Assembly (NCBI GenBank): GCA_021816935.1 | Contig: JAKAWR010000003.1 | Span: 1 to 64,000, forward strand | From: Actinomycetes bacterium | GTDB lineage: Bacteria > Actinomycetota > Acidimicrobiia > Acidimicrobiales > JAMCPL01 | DNA length: 64,000 nucleotides | Direction of reading: 5' to 3' | In this document: positions 47,361 through 56,510 of the stretch, one piece after another | How the letters are laid out: every line of letters begins with the position of its first letter | How positions within the stretch are numbered: position 1 is the first letter of the stretch | Translations under genes and position numbers: made by a program | The notes under the pieces: model-generated | Told to the model about the DNA's origin: nothing | What the model saw: only the letters and a program-made list of their open reading frames with translations | Database searches by the model: none

Positions 47361-49306
47361 TACAGGCGGCTCGGTGCAACATGATGGAAGTCTCATCGGG
47401 AACAGCGTCGGACCGGGGCAAGGTGCGCCCACGGAACGAGGACGTCGCCCTGGTTGACCCTCCCCTTTACGCGGTGGCCGACGGCATGGGGGGCCATGCC
47501 GGCGGGAGCGAGGCCGCACATCTGGCCATACAGATCCTCAAGGGTGCCTTCGAACGCGAACCGAGTACAGCGGGCCTCATGAGGGCGGTAGGCGACGCAA
47601 ACTACGCCGTCTGGCAGGCGGGGACCCTTGACAGCGAGCTGGCCGGCATGGGCACCACCCTGGTTGCGCTTGCCCGAGTACGCAGTCCGGAGAACACGAC
47701 CCCCGCCGGAACACCGCCGCCGCCTGCAACTCCGGCCGGCACGCGCACGACTCCCCCGAACGCCACACCCGCGGAGTCGTCCGCGGAGGCACTCGTCGCC
47801 GTCAACGTCGGCGACTCCAGGCTCTACCGCTACCACGACGGATATATGGTCCAGATCAGCCAGGACCATTCGGTGGTTGAAGAACTTGTACGCCGGGGCG
47901 AGCTGACGAAGGTCCAGGCAGAGCTGCATCCGCGCCGGCACATGCTGACCCGCGTACTGGGCATGGCTCCGGAGATCCCCCTTGACGCCTGGGAAATCCC
48001 GCTTGTTCCCGGGGACAGGTTCGTGCTGTGCTCCGATGGGCTCTCCAACGAACTGTCGGACGATACGATCGCCGCCATCCTGGAAAGCGACCTCGACGCC
48101 CAGGCAACTGCCGGCGAGTTGGTTGGTCTGGCCAAAGACCACGGTGGCAACGACAACATCACTGTCGTCGTCGTAGACATCCGCGACAGGGACCCTGAAC
48201 CCGAACAGGCGGATGGCGAACGCGGCTGGCCGAACCTGCCCGGTACTCCGGTAGCAGGGCCGGCGGCCGGGCGAACGGACACAACCGGTACAGCCGGTCC
48301 GGCGCTGCGCTCCGCGCTGGGCGGAGGCGCCGAACGTCTTTCCAATCCCTACGTGGCCTCCGGCATGTCAACTGTAGGATCAGACACCGGAGCAACCGAG
48401 CCCAGCGGTACCGCGGTCGTCACACTGCAGGCAGCTTCTTCCAGCGATATCACGGGGCTGCATCAGCGGCAACGGACCCGGCAACCGAACGGGTCACAAC
48501 AGACGCCGGCGCCGCCCGATCGGCCGGATTTGCAAGAGTCGAGCGCCCTGGCGTATCCGGTCGGCACCGGTAATGCTGCTCCTGGCCGAACCGATCGCCC
48601 TGACCGCAAGCCGGGCAGGATCGGCTATGCCGTCAAGCTCTCCAACATGGCACGGCACGCCGTTCCACCAGTTGCCGCATGGGTCGGCAGGCCCAAAGCC
48701 GCCGGAGCCGCAGCGACGGAGGATGAGCTGGCCCCTAACGGATCTATGGCCATCTCGGCCCCGCACGGCGACCGCGACTACCGGGCCTGGAAGCGGCAAG
48801 CCAGACGCCGCTCTCTGCGGTCCGGATTCCGTATCGGGCTATCGGCTCTTCGTATCACGATCTTTCTTGCGATAATCGGAGCGCTTGCCGCCGGTGGCTA
48901 TATCTTTATACGATGGTATGCCAATGACTCCTATTACGTAATCCTTCAGCAAGGATCGATCCGGATATTCCAGGGGAGGCAGGGAGGAGTCCTCGGATTC
49001 GAGCCCCATCAGGTCCGCAATACCGGACTTACCGGCAATGACGTCGCCGGATATCGCATAGCGACTCTCAAGGCGGGCGTGGTCGAACCCGACCTTGCGG
49101 CGGCAGACGGGTATGTGCGAAGCCTCGAGGCCGAGAAAAGCTCGTTTGGGGCCTCGCCGGCTGCTACGAGCCCATCCGCCCCTACGAAACCGCATCCTGC
49201 CACGACAACGCCGCCGGCAACCTCGGCGCGTCCGCGGGCGCTGGGACCCGGCCGGGTGCCGGAGCGCAGAGGAGAACCGGGACAGTTCGGGGAGCCGGGT
49301 CCGTGA
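47357..49306 (+). CDS. pstP: PP2C-family Ser/Thr phosphatase, membrane-anchored
   Basis: Reverses phosphorylation by PknB. The PP2C motifs are GKVRPRNEDVALVD, YAVADGMGGHAGG, NVGDSRLYRY, LCSDGLSNELSDD and HGGNDNITVVVVD (residues ~15-260). A long linker with Pro/Thr/Ala runs precedes one membrane segment (IGLSALRITIFLAIIGALAA, near residue 500) and a ~110-residue outer part ending in a Pro-rich tail. A small Pro/Thr insert lies inside the catalytic domain (near residue 117). The start may be GTG 47357 (coupled) or ATG 47381. Confidence 0.93.
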   Translation: MIQAARCNMMEVSSGTASDRGKVRPRNEDVALVDPPLYAVADGMGGHAGGSEAAHLAIQILKGAFEREPSTAGLMRAVGDANYAVWQAGTLDSELAGMGTTLVALARVRSPENTTPAGTPPPPATPAGTRTTPPNATPAESSAEALVAVNVGDSRLYRYHDGYMVQISQDHSVVEELVRRGELTKVQAELHPRRHMLTRVLGMAPEIPLDAWEIPLVPGDRFVLCSDGLSNELSDDTIAAILESDLDAQATAGELVGLAKDHGGNDNITVVVVDIRDRDPEPEQADGERGWPNLPGTPVAGPAAGRTDTTGTAGPALRSALGGGAERLSNPYVASGMSTVGSDTGATEPSGTAVVTLQAASSSDITGLHQRQRTRQPNGSQQTPAPPDRPDLQESSALAYPVGTGNAAPGRTDRPDRKPGRIGYAVKLSNMARHAVPPVAAWVGRPKAAGAAATEDELAPNGSMAISAPHGDRDYRAWKRQARRRSLRSGFRIGLSALRITIFLAIIGALAAGGYIFIRWYANDSYYVILQQGSIRIFQGRQGGVLGFEPHQVRNTGLTGNDVAGYRIATLKAGVVEPDLAAADGYVRSLEAEKSSFGASPAATSPSAPTKPHPATTTPPATSARPRALGPGRVPERRGEPGQFGEPGP

Positions 49307-50778
49307 ACAGGCGCATAAGGTGGTTGGGGGCGTTCGTACTGCTCTGCTTTCTCGGGCTCTTCGTCCAGCTCAACCATATTCAGGTCTTTCAGGCACACGC
49401 CCTTGCGACGTCTCCGAGCAACCCGAGAGTCGCGCAAGCGTCCCGTAACAACCCTCTGGGCATCATCGTCAGCAGTAACGGCACTGTCCTCGCTGAATCG
49501 GTCCCGTCGCCTGCGGGCAACTATTACCGATACCACCGCAGCTACCCGACCGGTTCACTCTTTGCCCAGATTGTGGGGTACGACTCGATCATCTACGGCA
49601 CGACTACCGGCGTGGAGTCCTACTACCGCAACTACCTGGTCCCCTACAGCGTTCCCGCCCCGAAAGTATCGCTCCACAATCTGTCGACGCTCTTCGACAA
49701 GACAGGCAGCGCGACGAACACGCTGCGCCTCACCGTGTCGGTGGCACTGCAGCAACTGGCGGCAACAGAGCTGGGCTCGAGAACGGGTGCGGTCGTGGCA
49801 ATCGATCCGTCAACCGGGGCCATCCTTGCCATGTACTCGAACCCGAGTTTCGATCCCAACCCGCTCGCCTCGCCAGGCACCAAGACGGAGAACGCCGCGT
49901 GGGCGTCCTACGAAAGCAACCCGTCTCAGCCGATGCTGCAAAGGGCCTGGCGACGGAGCTACCCGCCGGGATCTACCTTCAAGGTCATCACGACGTCCGC
50001 CGTCTACGATAAGGACCCGAGCGTCGCCACGAAAAACTTCCCGGCGGTCTCGCAGATAGCGCTGCCGGGGACGAGTCACCTCCTGCACAACTACGCCTAC
50101 GAAGTCTGCGGCGGCACCATGGCGCAGATGCTGCCGCCGTCGTGCGACACCGGGTATTCGCTCATCGGCCTTGCCCTCGGGCCGGGCAACCTCGAAGCAG
50201 AGGCAAGTGCCTTCGGCATTGGCCGGCAGGTGCCACTGGACATCAACCCCCCGCCTGCCATCTCCTCCATCGCAAGCCTCTCCTACCTCGAGAGCGTGCC
50301 ATCCTACGTCGCCTTTTCGGCTATCGGCCAGGGCAACGACCAGATGACTGCGCTACAGATGGCCCTCGTCGCAGGCGGGATCGCGAACGACGGCACGATC
50401 ATGCGCCCGCACGTTCTCGACAACGTCCGGGATGCTACGGGCCGGATCGTCGACACTTACCAGCCCGCCTCGTGGCTGCATGCGACCAGCCCTGTAACCG
50501 CTAGCCAGGTAACCGGACTGATGACGCAGGTGGCCCAGCACGGAACCGCTGCCGGTCTGTTCTCCCCCTCCTGGGATGTCGCCGCAAAAACGGGGACTGC
50601 CCAGATCGGCCAGCACGGCCTTACAACCGACTGGATGATCGGGTTCGCTCCTGCCAACGCTCCGAAAGTGGCCCTGGCTGTCGTCGTCCCTCGCCAGGCA
50701 CCGGGTGCCACCGGCGCATCCGAGGCAGGACCGATCATGGCAGCAATGTTCAACGCGATTTTCGGAGGAACCTCATGA
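49303..50778 (+). CDS. pbpA: Class B penicillin-binding protein, PbpA type
   Basis: A peptidoglycan transpeptidase. An N-terminal membrane anchor (WLGAFVLLCFLGLFVQLNHI) is followed by the penicillin-binding domain: the catalytic Ser in GSTFKVIT, and KTGTAQIG near the end. The second motif, usually SxN, appears as SCDTG. 491 residues, normal for PbpA. The GTG start overlaps the pstP stop. The SEDS partner rodA, normally next to it, is absent. Confidence 0.92.
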   Translation: MNRRIRWLGAFVLLCFLGLFVQLNHIQVFQAHALATSPSNPRVAQASRNNPLGIIVSSNGTVLAESVPSPAGNYYRYHRSYPTGSLFAQIVGYDSIIYGTTTGVESYYRNYLVPYSVPAPKVSLHNLSTLFDKTGSATNTLRLTVSVALQQLAATELGSRTGAVVAIDPSTGAILAMYSNPSFDPNPLASPGTKTENAAWASYESNPSQPMLQRAWRRSYPPGSTFKVITTSAVYDKDPSVATKNFPAVSQIALPGTSHLLHNYAYEVCGGTMAQMLPPSCDTGYSLIGLALGPGNLEAEASAFGIGRQVPLDINPPPAISSIASLSYLESVPSYVAFSAIGQGNDQMTALQMALVAGGIANDGTIMRPHVLDNVRDATGRIVDTYQPASWLHATSPVTASQVTGLMTQVAQHGTAAGLFSPSWDVAAKTGTAQIGQHGLTTDWMIGFAPANAPKVALAVVVPRQAPGATGASEAGPIMAAMFNAIFGGTS

Positions 50779-50817
50779 CCTCGCCTGTTCCGGCCTGCCG
50801 TGCCGCCATTGCGCTCC

Positions 50818-50852
50818 CTCATCCAACCTCCCTATCCACTTACGCTCTAGAC
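50818..50852. repeat. Partial palindromic element H between pbpA and pknB
   Basis: CTCATCCAACCTCCCTATCC then ACTTACGCTCTAGAC matches only the right end of the palindromic family, with a decayed GCTGAG. It is a half-element. Confidence 0.65.
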
Positions 50853-50878
50853 TGGATCACCGGATGGAGTCAACTCTG

Positions 50879-52924
50879 ATGCCCACTGTTCTGTCAGGGC
50901 GCTACGAACCTGAACGTCTCGTCGCAAGGGGAGGGATGGCGGATGTCTACAAGGCGCGAGACCGGCTACTCAACCGGACCGTAGCCCTCAAGGTTCTTTT
51001 CAAGGAGCTCTCCGTGGACCACGCCTTCGTCGAGCGGTTCAGGCGGGAGGCGCAAGCGGCGGCAGGCCTATCGCACCGGAACATCGTTTCCGTCTTTGAC
51101 TGGGGCGAGGACGGCAGTACCTACTACATCGTGATGGAGTTCGTCAACGGCCTGCCGCTCTCCGCAACCTTGCGCGCGAACGGCCCTTTCGCACCGTTCA
51201 AGGTTGCGGAGACCGCAGCCGAGGTTGCCGCCGCGCTGTCGTATGCTCACCGGCACAACGTGGTTCACCGCGACGTCAAGCCCGGCAACATCGTCATTAC
51301 CGAGGACGGCCAGGTGAAGGTGATGGACTTCGGCATCGCAAGAGCGTTCAACACCGAGGATAGCCTCACCCAAACCGGGTCGGTCATGGGTACCGCGACC
51401 TATTTCTCCCCGGAACAGGCCGAAGGCATCGGAGTCGACGGCCGCAGCGACATCTACTCGCTCGGTGTCGTCATGTTCGAGATGATCGCGGGCAAACCGC
51501 CGTTCGTCGGCGATTCCCCCGTCGCTGTCGCATCCAAACACGTACGCGAGCTTCCCCCTGCTCTGAGCGACATGGTGCCGTCAGTTCCCCCGCAGCTCGA
51601 CAAGATCATCGCGCGGTGCCTCAACAAGTCCCCACAGCTCCGCTACCAGACGGCAGACGATCTCAGGGCCGACCTCATCAACTTCATTGAGGGGAGGGAG
51701 GTCCGCGGGGTGGACTCCCCCGATGCCACGACCGTGATCCCGGTCACTCGTCCCCCGATCGGCCTGGACGGATCCACCACAACCGTCATGCAGCCCGTGG
51801 GCCGCTACGACCAGGGTCTGCAGGGTGCCAGAGGGGGCCGCGAGGTGGAGCGGAAGAGCCGAACCGGCCTTTACAGCGGCATCCTTGTAGCCATGCTCGT
51901 AGCGTTGGCGGTCATCGTCGCGTTTCTCGGCCAGGCGCTCGGCTACTGGCACCTCGGCTCGGCAGCGGCAGTCAAGGCCACGGTCCCGCACATCTACGGC
52001 CAGTCGCTCTCCCGCGCCGAGAGTCTCATCAAGGCGGGTGGACTCAAGGTAGGAACGATCAACCAGGTCCCCACCGGCTCGGCCGCGGCAGGCACCGTAC
52101 TCCGCAGTTCGCCTGCCGAGAGCTCGAAGGCTCTGAAGGGTTCGACCGTGGACCTGTGGGTAGCCGAGACCCCGCCGCAGGCCCAGGTCAAGGTCCCGAG
52201 CGTCGTCGGTCAGGACCTGCAGCAGGCGGAAGATATCCTTTCCAAGGCACAACTGTCGTACACGGCAATCTATGTGAACAGCGCCACCGCTCCCGCCAAC
52301 CAAGTGACAAACCAGCAACCCGGTCAAGGAGCCTTGGCAAAGCCGCATTCCCAGGTCCAGCTATTCGTCTCCAACGGCCAGCCTCCGCCCACCTCGCTGA
52401 TATCGGTGCCATCAGTTGCCACAGACACCGTCACCCAGGCGGCAGACGCGCTCGGCAAGGCCGGATTCAATGTCAGCTCTACCTACAGCTACGCTTACTC
52501 GCCCTCGGTCTACCAAGGATACGTAGTGGGTACCACGCCTCCGGCAGGTAGCCAGGAGAAGTCCGGAGCAACGGTCACCTTGATAGTGTCGGAGGGACCG
52601 GAGCCTACCGTGCCGAACGTCGTCGGCGACGATGTCAATACAGCCGAGACAGCCCTCACTGCCGACGGGTTCCAGCCCGCCGCCGTTTGCCAGTCGCCTA
52701 CCGCCCCGGACAACCCGCACCACAAGGGAGTTGTCGTCAACCAGAACCCGACGGGAGGAACACCGGCGCCGTCTGGGTCTACAGTCACCATTTACGGCGA
52801 CTTTCCCTCCAGCTACTGCTCGACGCCGTCTACGACAACGACCTCGACCTCGAGCTCGAGCTCGAGCTCGACTACGTCGCCTTCGACCACATCGAGCACT
52901 ACCCCAATCGGTGGACTCCCTTAG
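50879..52924 (+). CDS. pknB: Ser/Thr protein kinase with four PASTA domains, PknB type
   Basis: The start at 50879 (MPTVLSGRYEPERLV) has GGAG upstream. Kinase domain ~8-268: GGMADVYKA loop, VALKVL lysine, HRDVKPGNIV, DFGIAR, a TGSVMGTATYFSPEQAEG activation loop. One membrane segment (ILVAMLVALAVIVAFLGQAL) and four PASTA repeats (starting VPHIYG, VPSVVG, VPSVAT, VPNVVG) that sense muropeptides or lipid II, then a Ser/Thr-rich tail encoded partly by a GAGCTC microsatellite. About 681 residues. pknA is not present. Confidence 0.96.
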   Translation: MPTVLSGRYEPERLVARGGMADVYKARDRLLNRTVALKVLFKELSVDHAFVERFRREAQAAAGLSHRNIVSVFDWGEDGSTYYIVMEFVNGLPLSATLRANGPFAPFKVAETAAEVAAALSYAHRHNVVHRDVKPGNIVITEDGQVKVMDFGIARAFNTEDSLTQTGSVMGTATYFSPEQAEGIGVDGRSDIYSLGVVMFEMIAGKPPFVGDSPVAVASKHVRELPPALSDMVPSVPPQLDKIIARCLNKSPQLRYQTADDLRADLINFIEGREVRGVDSPDATTVIPVTRPPIGLDGSTTTVMQPVGRYDQGLQGARGGREVERKSRTGLYSGILVAMLVALAVIVAFLGQALGYWHLGSAAAVKATVPHIYGQSLSRAESLIKAGGLKVGTINQVPTGSAAAGTVLRSSPAESSKALKGSTVDLWVAETPPQAQVKVPSVVGQDLQQAEDILSKAQLSYTAIYVNSATAPANQVTNQQPGQGALAKPHSQVQLFVSNGQPPPTSLISVPSVATDTVTQAADALGKAGFNVSSTYSYAYSPSVYQGYVVGTTPPAGSQEKSGATVTLIVSEGPEPTVPNVVGDDVNTAETALTADGFQPAAVCQSPTAPDNPHHKGVVVNQNPTGGTPAPSGSTVTIYGDFPSSYCSTPSTTTTSTSSSSSSSTTSPSTTSSTTPIGGLP

Positions 52925-52940
52925 AACCTCAGCGGATCGA
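52923..52940. repeat. Half palindromic element I between convergent pknB and pabA
   Basis: AGAACCTCAGCGGATCGA is the left terminal repeat of the family. The pknB TAG stop touches it and the pabA TGA stop lies inside it, so the last pabA codons (Ser-Ile-Arg-stop) are repeat-derived. Confidence 0.7.
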
Positions 52941-53603
52941 GTAATCCGGGCAACCGGCGAAATGCCGCGCGATCTCCAAGAAGTTCCCTAGCATTCTCGG
53001 GCCCTCTTTCGTAAGTATCGACTCGGGATGAAATTGCACGCCGAATACCGGCAGATCCCTGTGCGAAAGGGCCATCACAATCCCATCCGGGGTTTCGGCG
53101 TCCACTACCAGCTCGTCGGGCAGCGAGCCCCGTTCTACCGCCAGCGAATGGTAACGGGTGGCCTCGAACGGGTTGGGCAGGCCCGCGAAAATACCCCGGC
53201 CAGAATGTGCGATAGACGAAGTCTTCCCGTGGACTATCTCCGGAGCCCTGGATACGGAAGCTCCATACGCTACCGCTATGCTCTGGTGACCGAGACAGAC
53301 CCCGAGAATCGGGAACGTGGCTGCCAGCTCGCTTACCACCTCCACGCTGATCCCGGCAGCCTCGGGCCGGCCTGGCCCCGGCGATATCACGATCGCATCC
53401 GGCCTGGGGCTCGCCGCGGCGATCTCGGCAACCGACGTGGCGTCGTTGCGTGCTACTGTCGGTTCGGCTCCCAGCTCCCCGAGTTCCTGGACCAGGTTGT
53501 AGACGAACGAGTCGTAGTTGTCCACAAGTAGGATCCGCAGGCGTCGATCTACAGGCCGAAGAGACTCCCCGCCACTACCGGAATCCACGGGCCCCCGAGG
53601 CAT
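52929..53603 (-). CDS. pabA: Glutamine amidotransferase component II (PabA/TrpG)
   Basis: Supplies ammonia for p-aminobenzoate or anthranilate synthesis. The start at 53603 (MPRGPVDSGSGGES) has AGGA upstream. RILLVDNYDSFVYNL, ISPGPGRPEAAG, the nucleophile in GVCLGHQSI and the HPESIL catalytic His/Glu are complete. About 224 residues. Its place between pknB and crgA matches trpG/pabA of mycobacteria. The synthase partner is not in the window. Confidence 0.93.
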   Translation of the reverse strand: MPRGPVDSGSGGESLRPVDRRLRILLVDNYDSFVYNLVQELGELGAEPTVARNDATSVAEIAAASPRPDAIVISPGPGRPEAAGISVEVVSELAATFPILGVCLGHQSIAVAYGASVSRAPEIVHGKTSSIAHSGRGIFAGLPNPFEATRYHSLAVERGSLPDELVVDAETPDGIVMALSHRDLPVFGVQFHPESILTKEGPRMLGNFLEIARHFAGCPDYSIR

Positions 53604-53792
53604 CAGCGTATCCTGGCGGCAGCGGTATCGGAGGGCAACGGCACGCCCGGTTCGGAAGGAGGCAGCGTCGCGACAGGGATCGACGAATCGGCTTCGCCCA
53701 GACACCTGCAGGCAACCGGAGTGACGGTGGGTATCGATGAATCCGGAATGCCCGTTGGGATGGCAGCCATACTGTCATGTAGCATATAACCC

Positions 53793-54098
53793 ATGGCATC
53801 GAGCTCCGGACCTGGATCCGCGACCAGGAAAGGGCGGTCCCAGGGACGCGTGACGGGGCGGGCGGTGCGAGAGTCGCTTCCTGAGCAGAGCGCCCGCTAT
53901 ACACCTCCCGTGCCCAGGAAATTCAAGAAGAGCCCCCTTTGGATGGGTATCACGCTGATGGCAATCCTGGTGGCGGGCGTCTTGATGATCATCCTCAACT
54001 ACGTCAGCGTGCTTCCTGCTTCCCCGACCAACTGGTACCTCCTTGGCGGCATCGGCCTCCTCTTCGTCGGCGCCATGATGGCCACCCGCTACCACTGA
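53793..54098 (+). CDS. crgA: Cell division protein CrgA
   Basis: A 101-residue membrane protein that helps place the divisome (FtsZ, PBPs) in actinobacteria. After a basic N-terminus the CrgA core reads PLWMGITLMAILVAGVLMII, NYVSVLPASPTNWYLLGG and a second membrane segment LLFVGAMMATRYH. Divergent from pabA. Confidence 0.94.
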   Translation: MASSSGPGSATRKGRSQGRVTGRAVRESLPEQSARYTPPVPRKFKKSPLWMGITLMAILVAGVLMIILNYVSVLPASPTNWYLLGGIGLLFVGAMMATRYH

Positions 54099-54109
54099 TC
54101 TGCTCTTTA

Positions 54110-54133
54110 CAACCCCCGCTGCAGCCGGGGTTG
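54110..54133 (+). terminator. Hairpin terminator after crgA
   Basis: CAACCCC and GGGGTTG pair around a CGCTGCAGC-containing loop, 12 bases past the crgA stop. No U tract. Confidence 0.6.
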
Positions 54134-54307
54134 CCCGGATTATCGTGCTACCAGCTCTGGTCGCATAACGCTGAGCCGCCCCTCTGGGCCCCGGTTTGAT
54201 GTCACCAGTGGCGGCGCTCCCGTGTGGCGGCAGTACATCCATGCACTGCCCGCCTGCACATCGGCTCACCGTGAGTGGGCGCGCAGTGCGTGAAGTTGTC
54301 CCCCTCA

Positions 54308-54337
54308 GTGACAAAGAACCCGCATGACCCGTACTAT
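54308..54337 (+). promoter_or_regulatory. Candidate promoter of the RodZ-C-like gene
   Basis: GTGACA (54308-54313), 18 bases, TACTAT (54332-54337). It overlaps the first possible ATG of the ORF (54324), which supports a start further in. Confidence 0.4.
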
Positions 54338-54407
54338 CCTGGAGTCGAGGTATCGAGGAGGCAGGAAAACGACACCAGGCAGGTACATAGATCCTATAAG
54401 GGACACG

Positions 54408-55127
54408 ATGGAGATCCCTGCGCACTCGCCACGAGCAGCTGGAGCAGCTGCTCCACCGAAGGGACGCGATCGATCAAGAGCTACCTTGGCGCGCAATATA
54501 GCGCCTCACCAGCCGTTACCCGGTTCGTACGGGGTGGACCCTGCCAGGTTGGCACGCCCACCCCGCCCGAAGGCACCTTTCCTACTAAAGTTCACCATGT
54601 GGTTGGTAGCCATCTGTATTGTGCTCGGAGCAGCCGGTCTCGCACTTCATCATTACCGGCCGCAGTGGCTGGCCGACATACACCTGGTAAGAACCCCTCG
54701 GACGCATCCATCCTCGCCCACAACAGGCGCAACGCAGCCTCGGAAGGGCCACTCGGGCCGACCCAAGAGTGGATCCCGCGGCGCGAAGATACCTCCTGAG
54801 TCAACCTCTCTCGTATCGATAGCGTCGCGCACAACGACTACAGTTTCCCTGCGGGTGAACGTGCCGGGCTACCGCGTTGCCGTCTCCGCTGCGAGCACCT
54901 GCTGGGTAGGTGCCACAGCACCGGGGTTGTCCGGCTACTTTTTCACGAGTACTCTTGCTCCCGGGCAGCGGGTCGTGATCACCCCGCGGGCCGGGAATCT
55001 GGAGCTCCGGTTGGGCATCACCGCGGTCACCGTAACCATTCTCGGGAAGTCCGGCACTCCCGTACCTGGATGGTCTTTCGGGCCGCCCCCCTACACGATC
55101 GACTTCGTGCCCGAGAGCGCGGGCTGA
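54408..55127 (+). CDS. Membrane protein with a RodZ C-terminal-like (DUF4115-like) domain, function unknown
   Basis: The start at 54408 (MEIPAHSPRAAGAAAPP) has AAGGG upstream; a longer frame begins at 54324 without a ribosome site. A Pro/Arg-rich cytoplasmic part, one membrane segment (FTMWLVAICIVLGAAGLALH) and a Ser/Thr/Pro linker lead to a beta-rich domain, VSLRVNVPGYRVAVSAASTC, then FFTSTLAPGQRVVITP and LELRLGITAVTVTILG, resembling the DUF4115 domain of RodZ. No helix-turn-helix is present. The stop overlaps the next gene as TGATG. Position between crgA and tRNA-Ile suggests an envelope role (inference). Confidence 0.68.
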   Translation: MEIPAHSPRAAGAAAPPKGRDRSRATLARNIAPHQPLPGSYGVDPARLARPPRPKAPFLLKFTMWLVAICIVLGAAGLALHHYRPQWLADIHLVRTPRTHPSSPTTGATQPRKGHSGRPKSGSRGAKIPPESTSLVSIASRTTTTVSLRVNVPGYRVAVSAASTCWVGATAPGLSGYFFTSTLAPGQRVVITPRAGNLELRLGITAVTVTILGKSGTPVPGWSFGPPPYTIDFVPESAG

Positions 55128-56320
55128 TGACCGATCCCGGCTGGAAAGAGGATCCTGAGCGCAAGCACGAATGGCGCTATCATGATGGCTCGGACTGGAC
55201 CGAGTGGGTAACGGATGGTGGAGCAACCTCCAGCGCTCCACTCGACGACGGTTCGGGAGAAGCCGCTCGAGAGGCCGGCAAGGCGCGTCGCGAACGCTCG
55301 GGGAGTGAGCACCACCGGCTACATCCGGCCATGGTCGCAATCCTTGCCATCGTGGTGCTGGCCGGAGCGGGATACGGGCTCTACAGGTACGGATCGAATT
55401 CCGACGCGACCCGGACGTCACAGCCGGTCAACACTCGCCCGTCGATCACAACGAAGCCGCCGGTTACCCAGACGTCGAGAGCTGCCATTGCCACGATTGT
55501 AAATTACGCCAACCTGAAGACGGCGGATTTCCCGGTGAGTCAGAGCTGGAAAGCCTGCTCGAGCTGCGGTAGCCCGAGTAGCGATGCCTCTGGTGCCGGC
55601 ATTCGGATGAACGGACTTGGGCAGGCCATTCTCGCCTGCAGCAGCATCGCCAGGACAAGTCTCCTTGCCAGTCCCCTCCGTGAGGCGATATCGGGACCTC
55701 TCCCGCTGACGGGTTTCCCGCAGGAGGTGCTCCGCTTCTCTCTCGTCTATACACCGCAGCCGGCCGGCACGCCATCCCAGGGAGAGGTCGATCGTGCATT
55801 CTCGGCTGCAGGAGCCGTCCCGCGCTCCGATATGGAGGCTGTTCGCCAGGCCATCACGATCATGGGAAAAGCCGCATTCGGACGCTGCGTCCTGAAGGCA
55901 GTCCGAATGCTGGCGGCGTCCCGGGCAGGCTCCCACCTCCAGTTTTCAACTCCACCCGTTATGACCCCGATCCGGACAGCAGCAGGGGTGGTGGGTGAGA
56001 ACATCCAACTAGCCGGCACCGTCACAGGTGCAGCCTCTCCCGAGACCGTCTACGTTGACTGGGCGTGGATGCACGACAACCTTGCGATAGCCTCGATGGC
56101 GGCCTACACCTTCGCTCTTCCCTCCTGTGCGCCCGGCCCGCTATGCTCTGACGCCGCCGCACGAGATATCCACGCTGGGCTACTGGCCCATATGGAAGCT
56201 CGCCTCCCCCAGGTACTAGTCGCCCTGGTAAAGCATCAGATCGGATCGGCAACGAACACCAGGTCGGCAAAGAAGGCGAAGCTCCGCCTCCCTTCTGCCA
56301 CCTCCACGTCGACGACCTGA
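55127..56320 (+). CDS. DUF2510-domain membrane protein, function unknown
   Basis: MTDPGWKEDPERKHEWRYHD is the DUF2510 module; one membrane segment (MVAILAIVVLAGAGYGLYRY, residues ~68-88) and ~300 outer residues follow. NYANLKTADFPVSQSWKACS with a nearby CG and later Cys parallels the DUF2510 protein at 40-41 kb, as does the ending that includes PSC and LC motifs. 397 residues. Translation is coupled to the RodZ-C-like gene by TGATG. Confidence 0.8.
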   Translation: MTDPGWKEDPERKHEWRYHDGSDWTEWVTDGGATSSAPLDDGSGEAAREAGKARRERSGSEHHRLHPAMVAILAIVVLAGAGYGLYRYGSNSDATRTSQPVNTRPSITTKPPVTQTSRAAIATIVNYANLKTADFPVSQSWKACSSCGSPSSDASGAGIRMNGLGQAILACSSIARTSLLASPLREAISGPLPLTGFPQEVLRFSLVYTPQPAGTPSQGEVDRAFSAAGAVPRSDMEAVRQAITIMGKAAFGRCVLKAVRMLAASRAGSHLQFSTPPVMTPIRTAAGVVGENIQLAGTVTGAASPETVYVDWAWMHDNLAIASMAAYTFALPSCAPGPLCSDAAARDIHAGLLAHMEARLPQVLVALVKHQIGSATNTRSAKKAKLRLPSATSTSTT

Positions 56321-56456
56321 AAGCGGTATCCGGACCCGGGGTAGTTAACGCTTCGCTTGTCAACCCACACGCTTGAGAGCCATCCCGGCCCATGCGGAGG
56401 ACCGGTATGCATCGTCACGCCGGCCTACCTCCTTTTTCTTCCGGCGTCAAACCTGT

Positions 56457-56508
56457 TTAGAGCCTCCGCTGATAGGGGGCTGGACCAGGGAGTCGTTCAT
56501 CCAGGACT
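56457..56508. repeat. Partial palindromic element G beside tRNA-Ile
   Basis: TTTAGAGCCTCCGCTGATAG followed by the GGAGTCGTTCATCCAGGA motif. It matches the left 50 bases of element E but lacks its right half. It ends 3 bases from the 3' end of tRNA-Ile. Confidence 0.8.
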
Positions 56509-56510
56509 CG

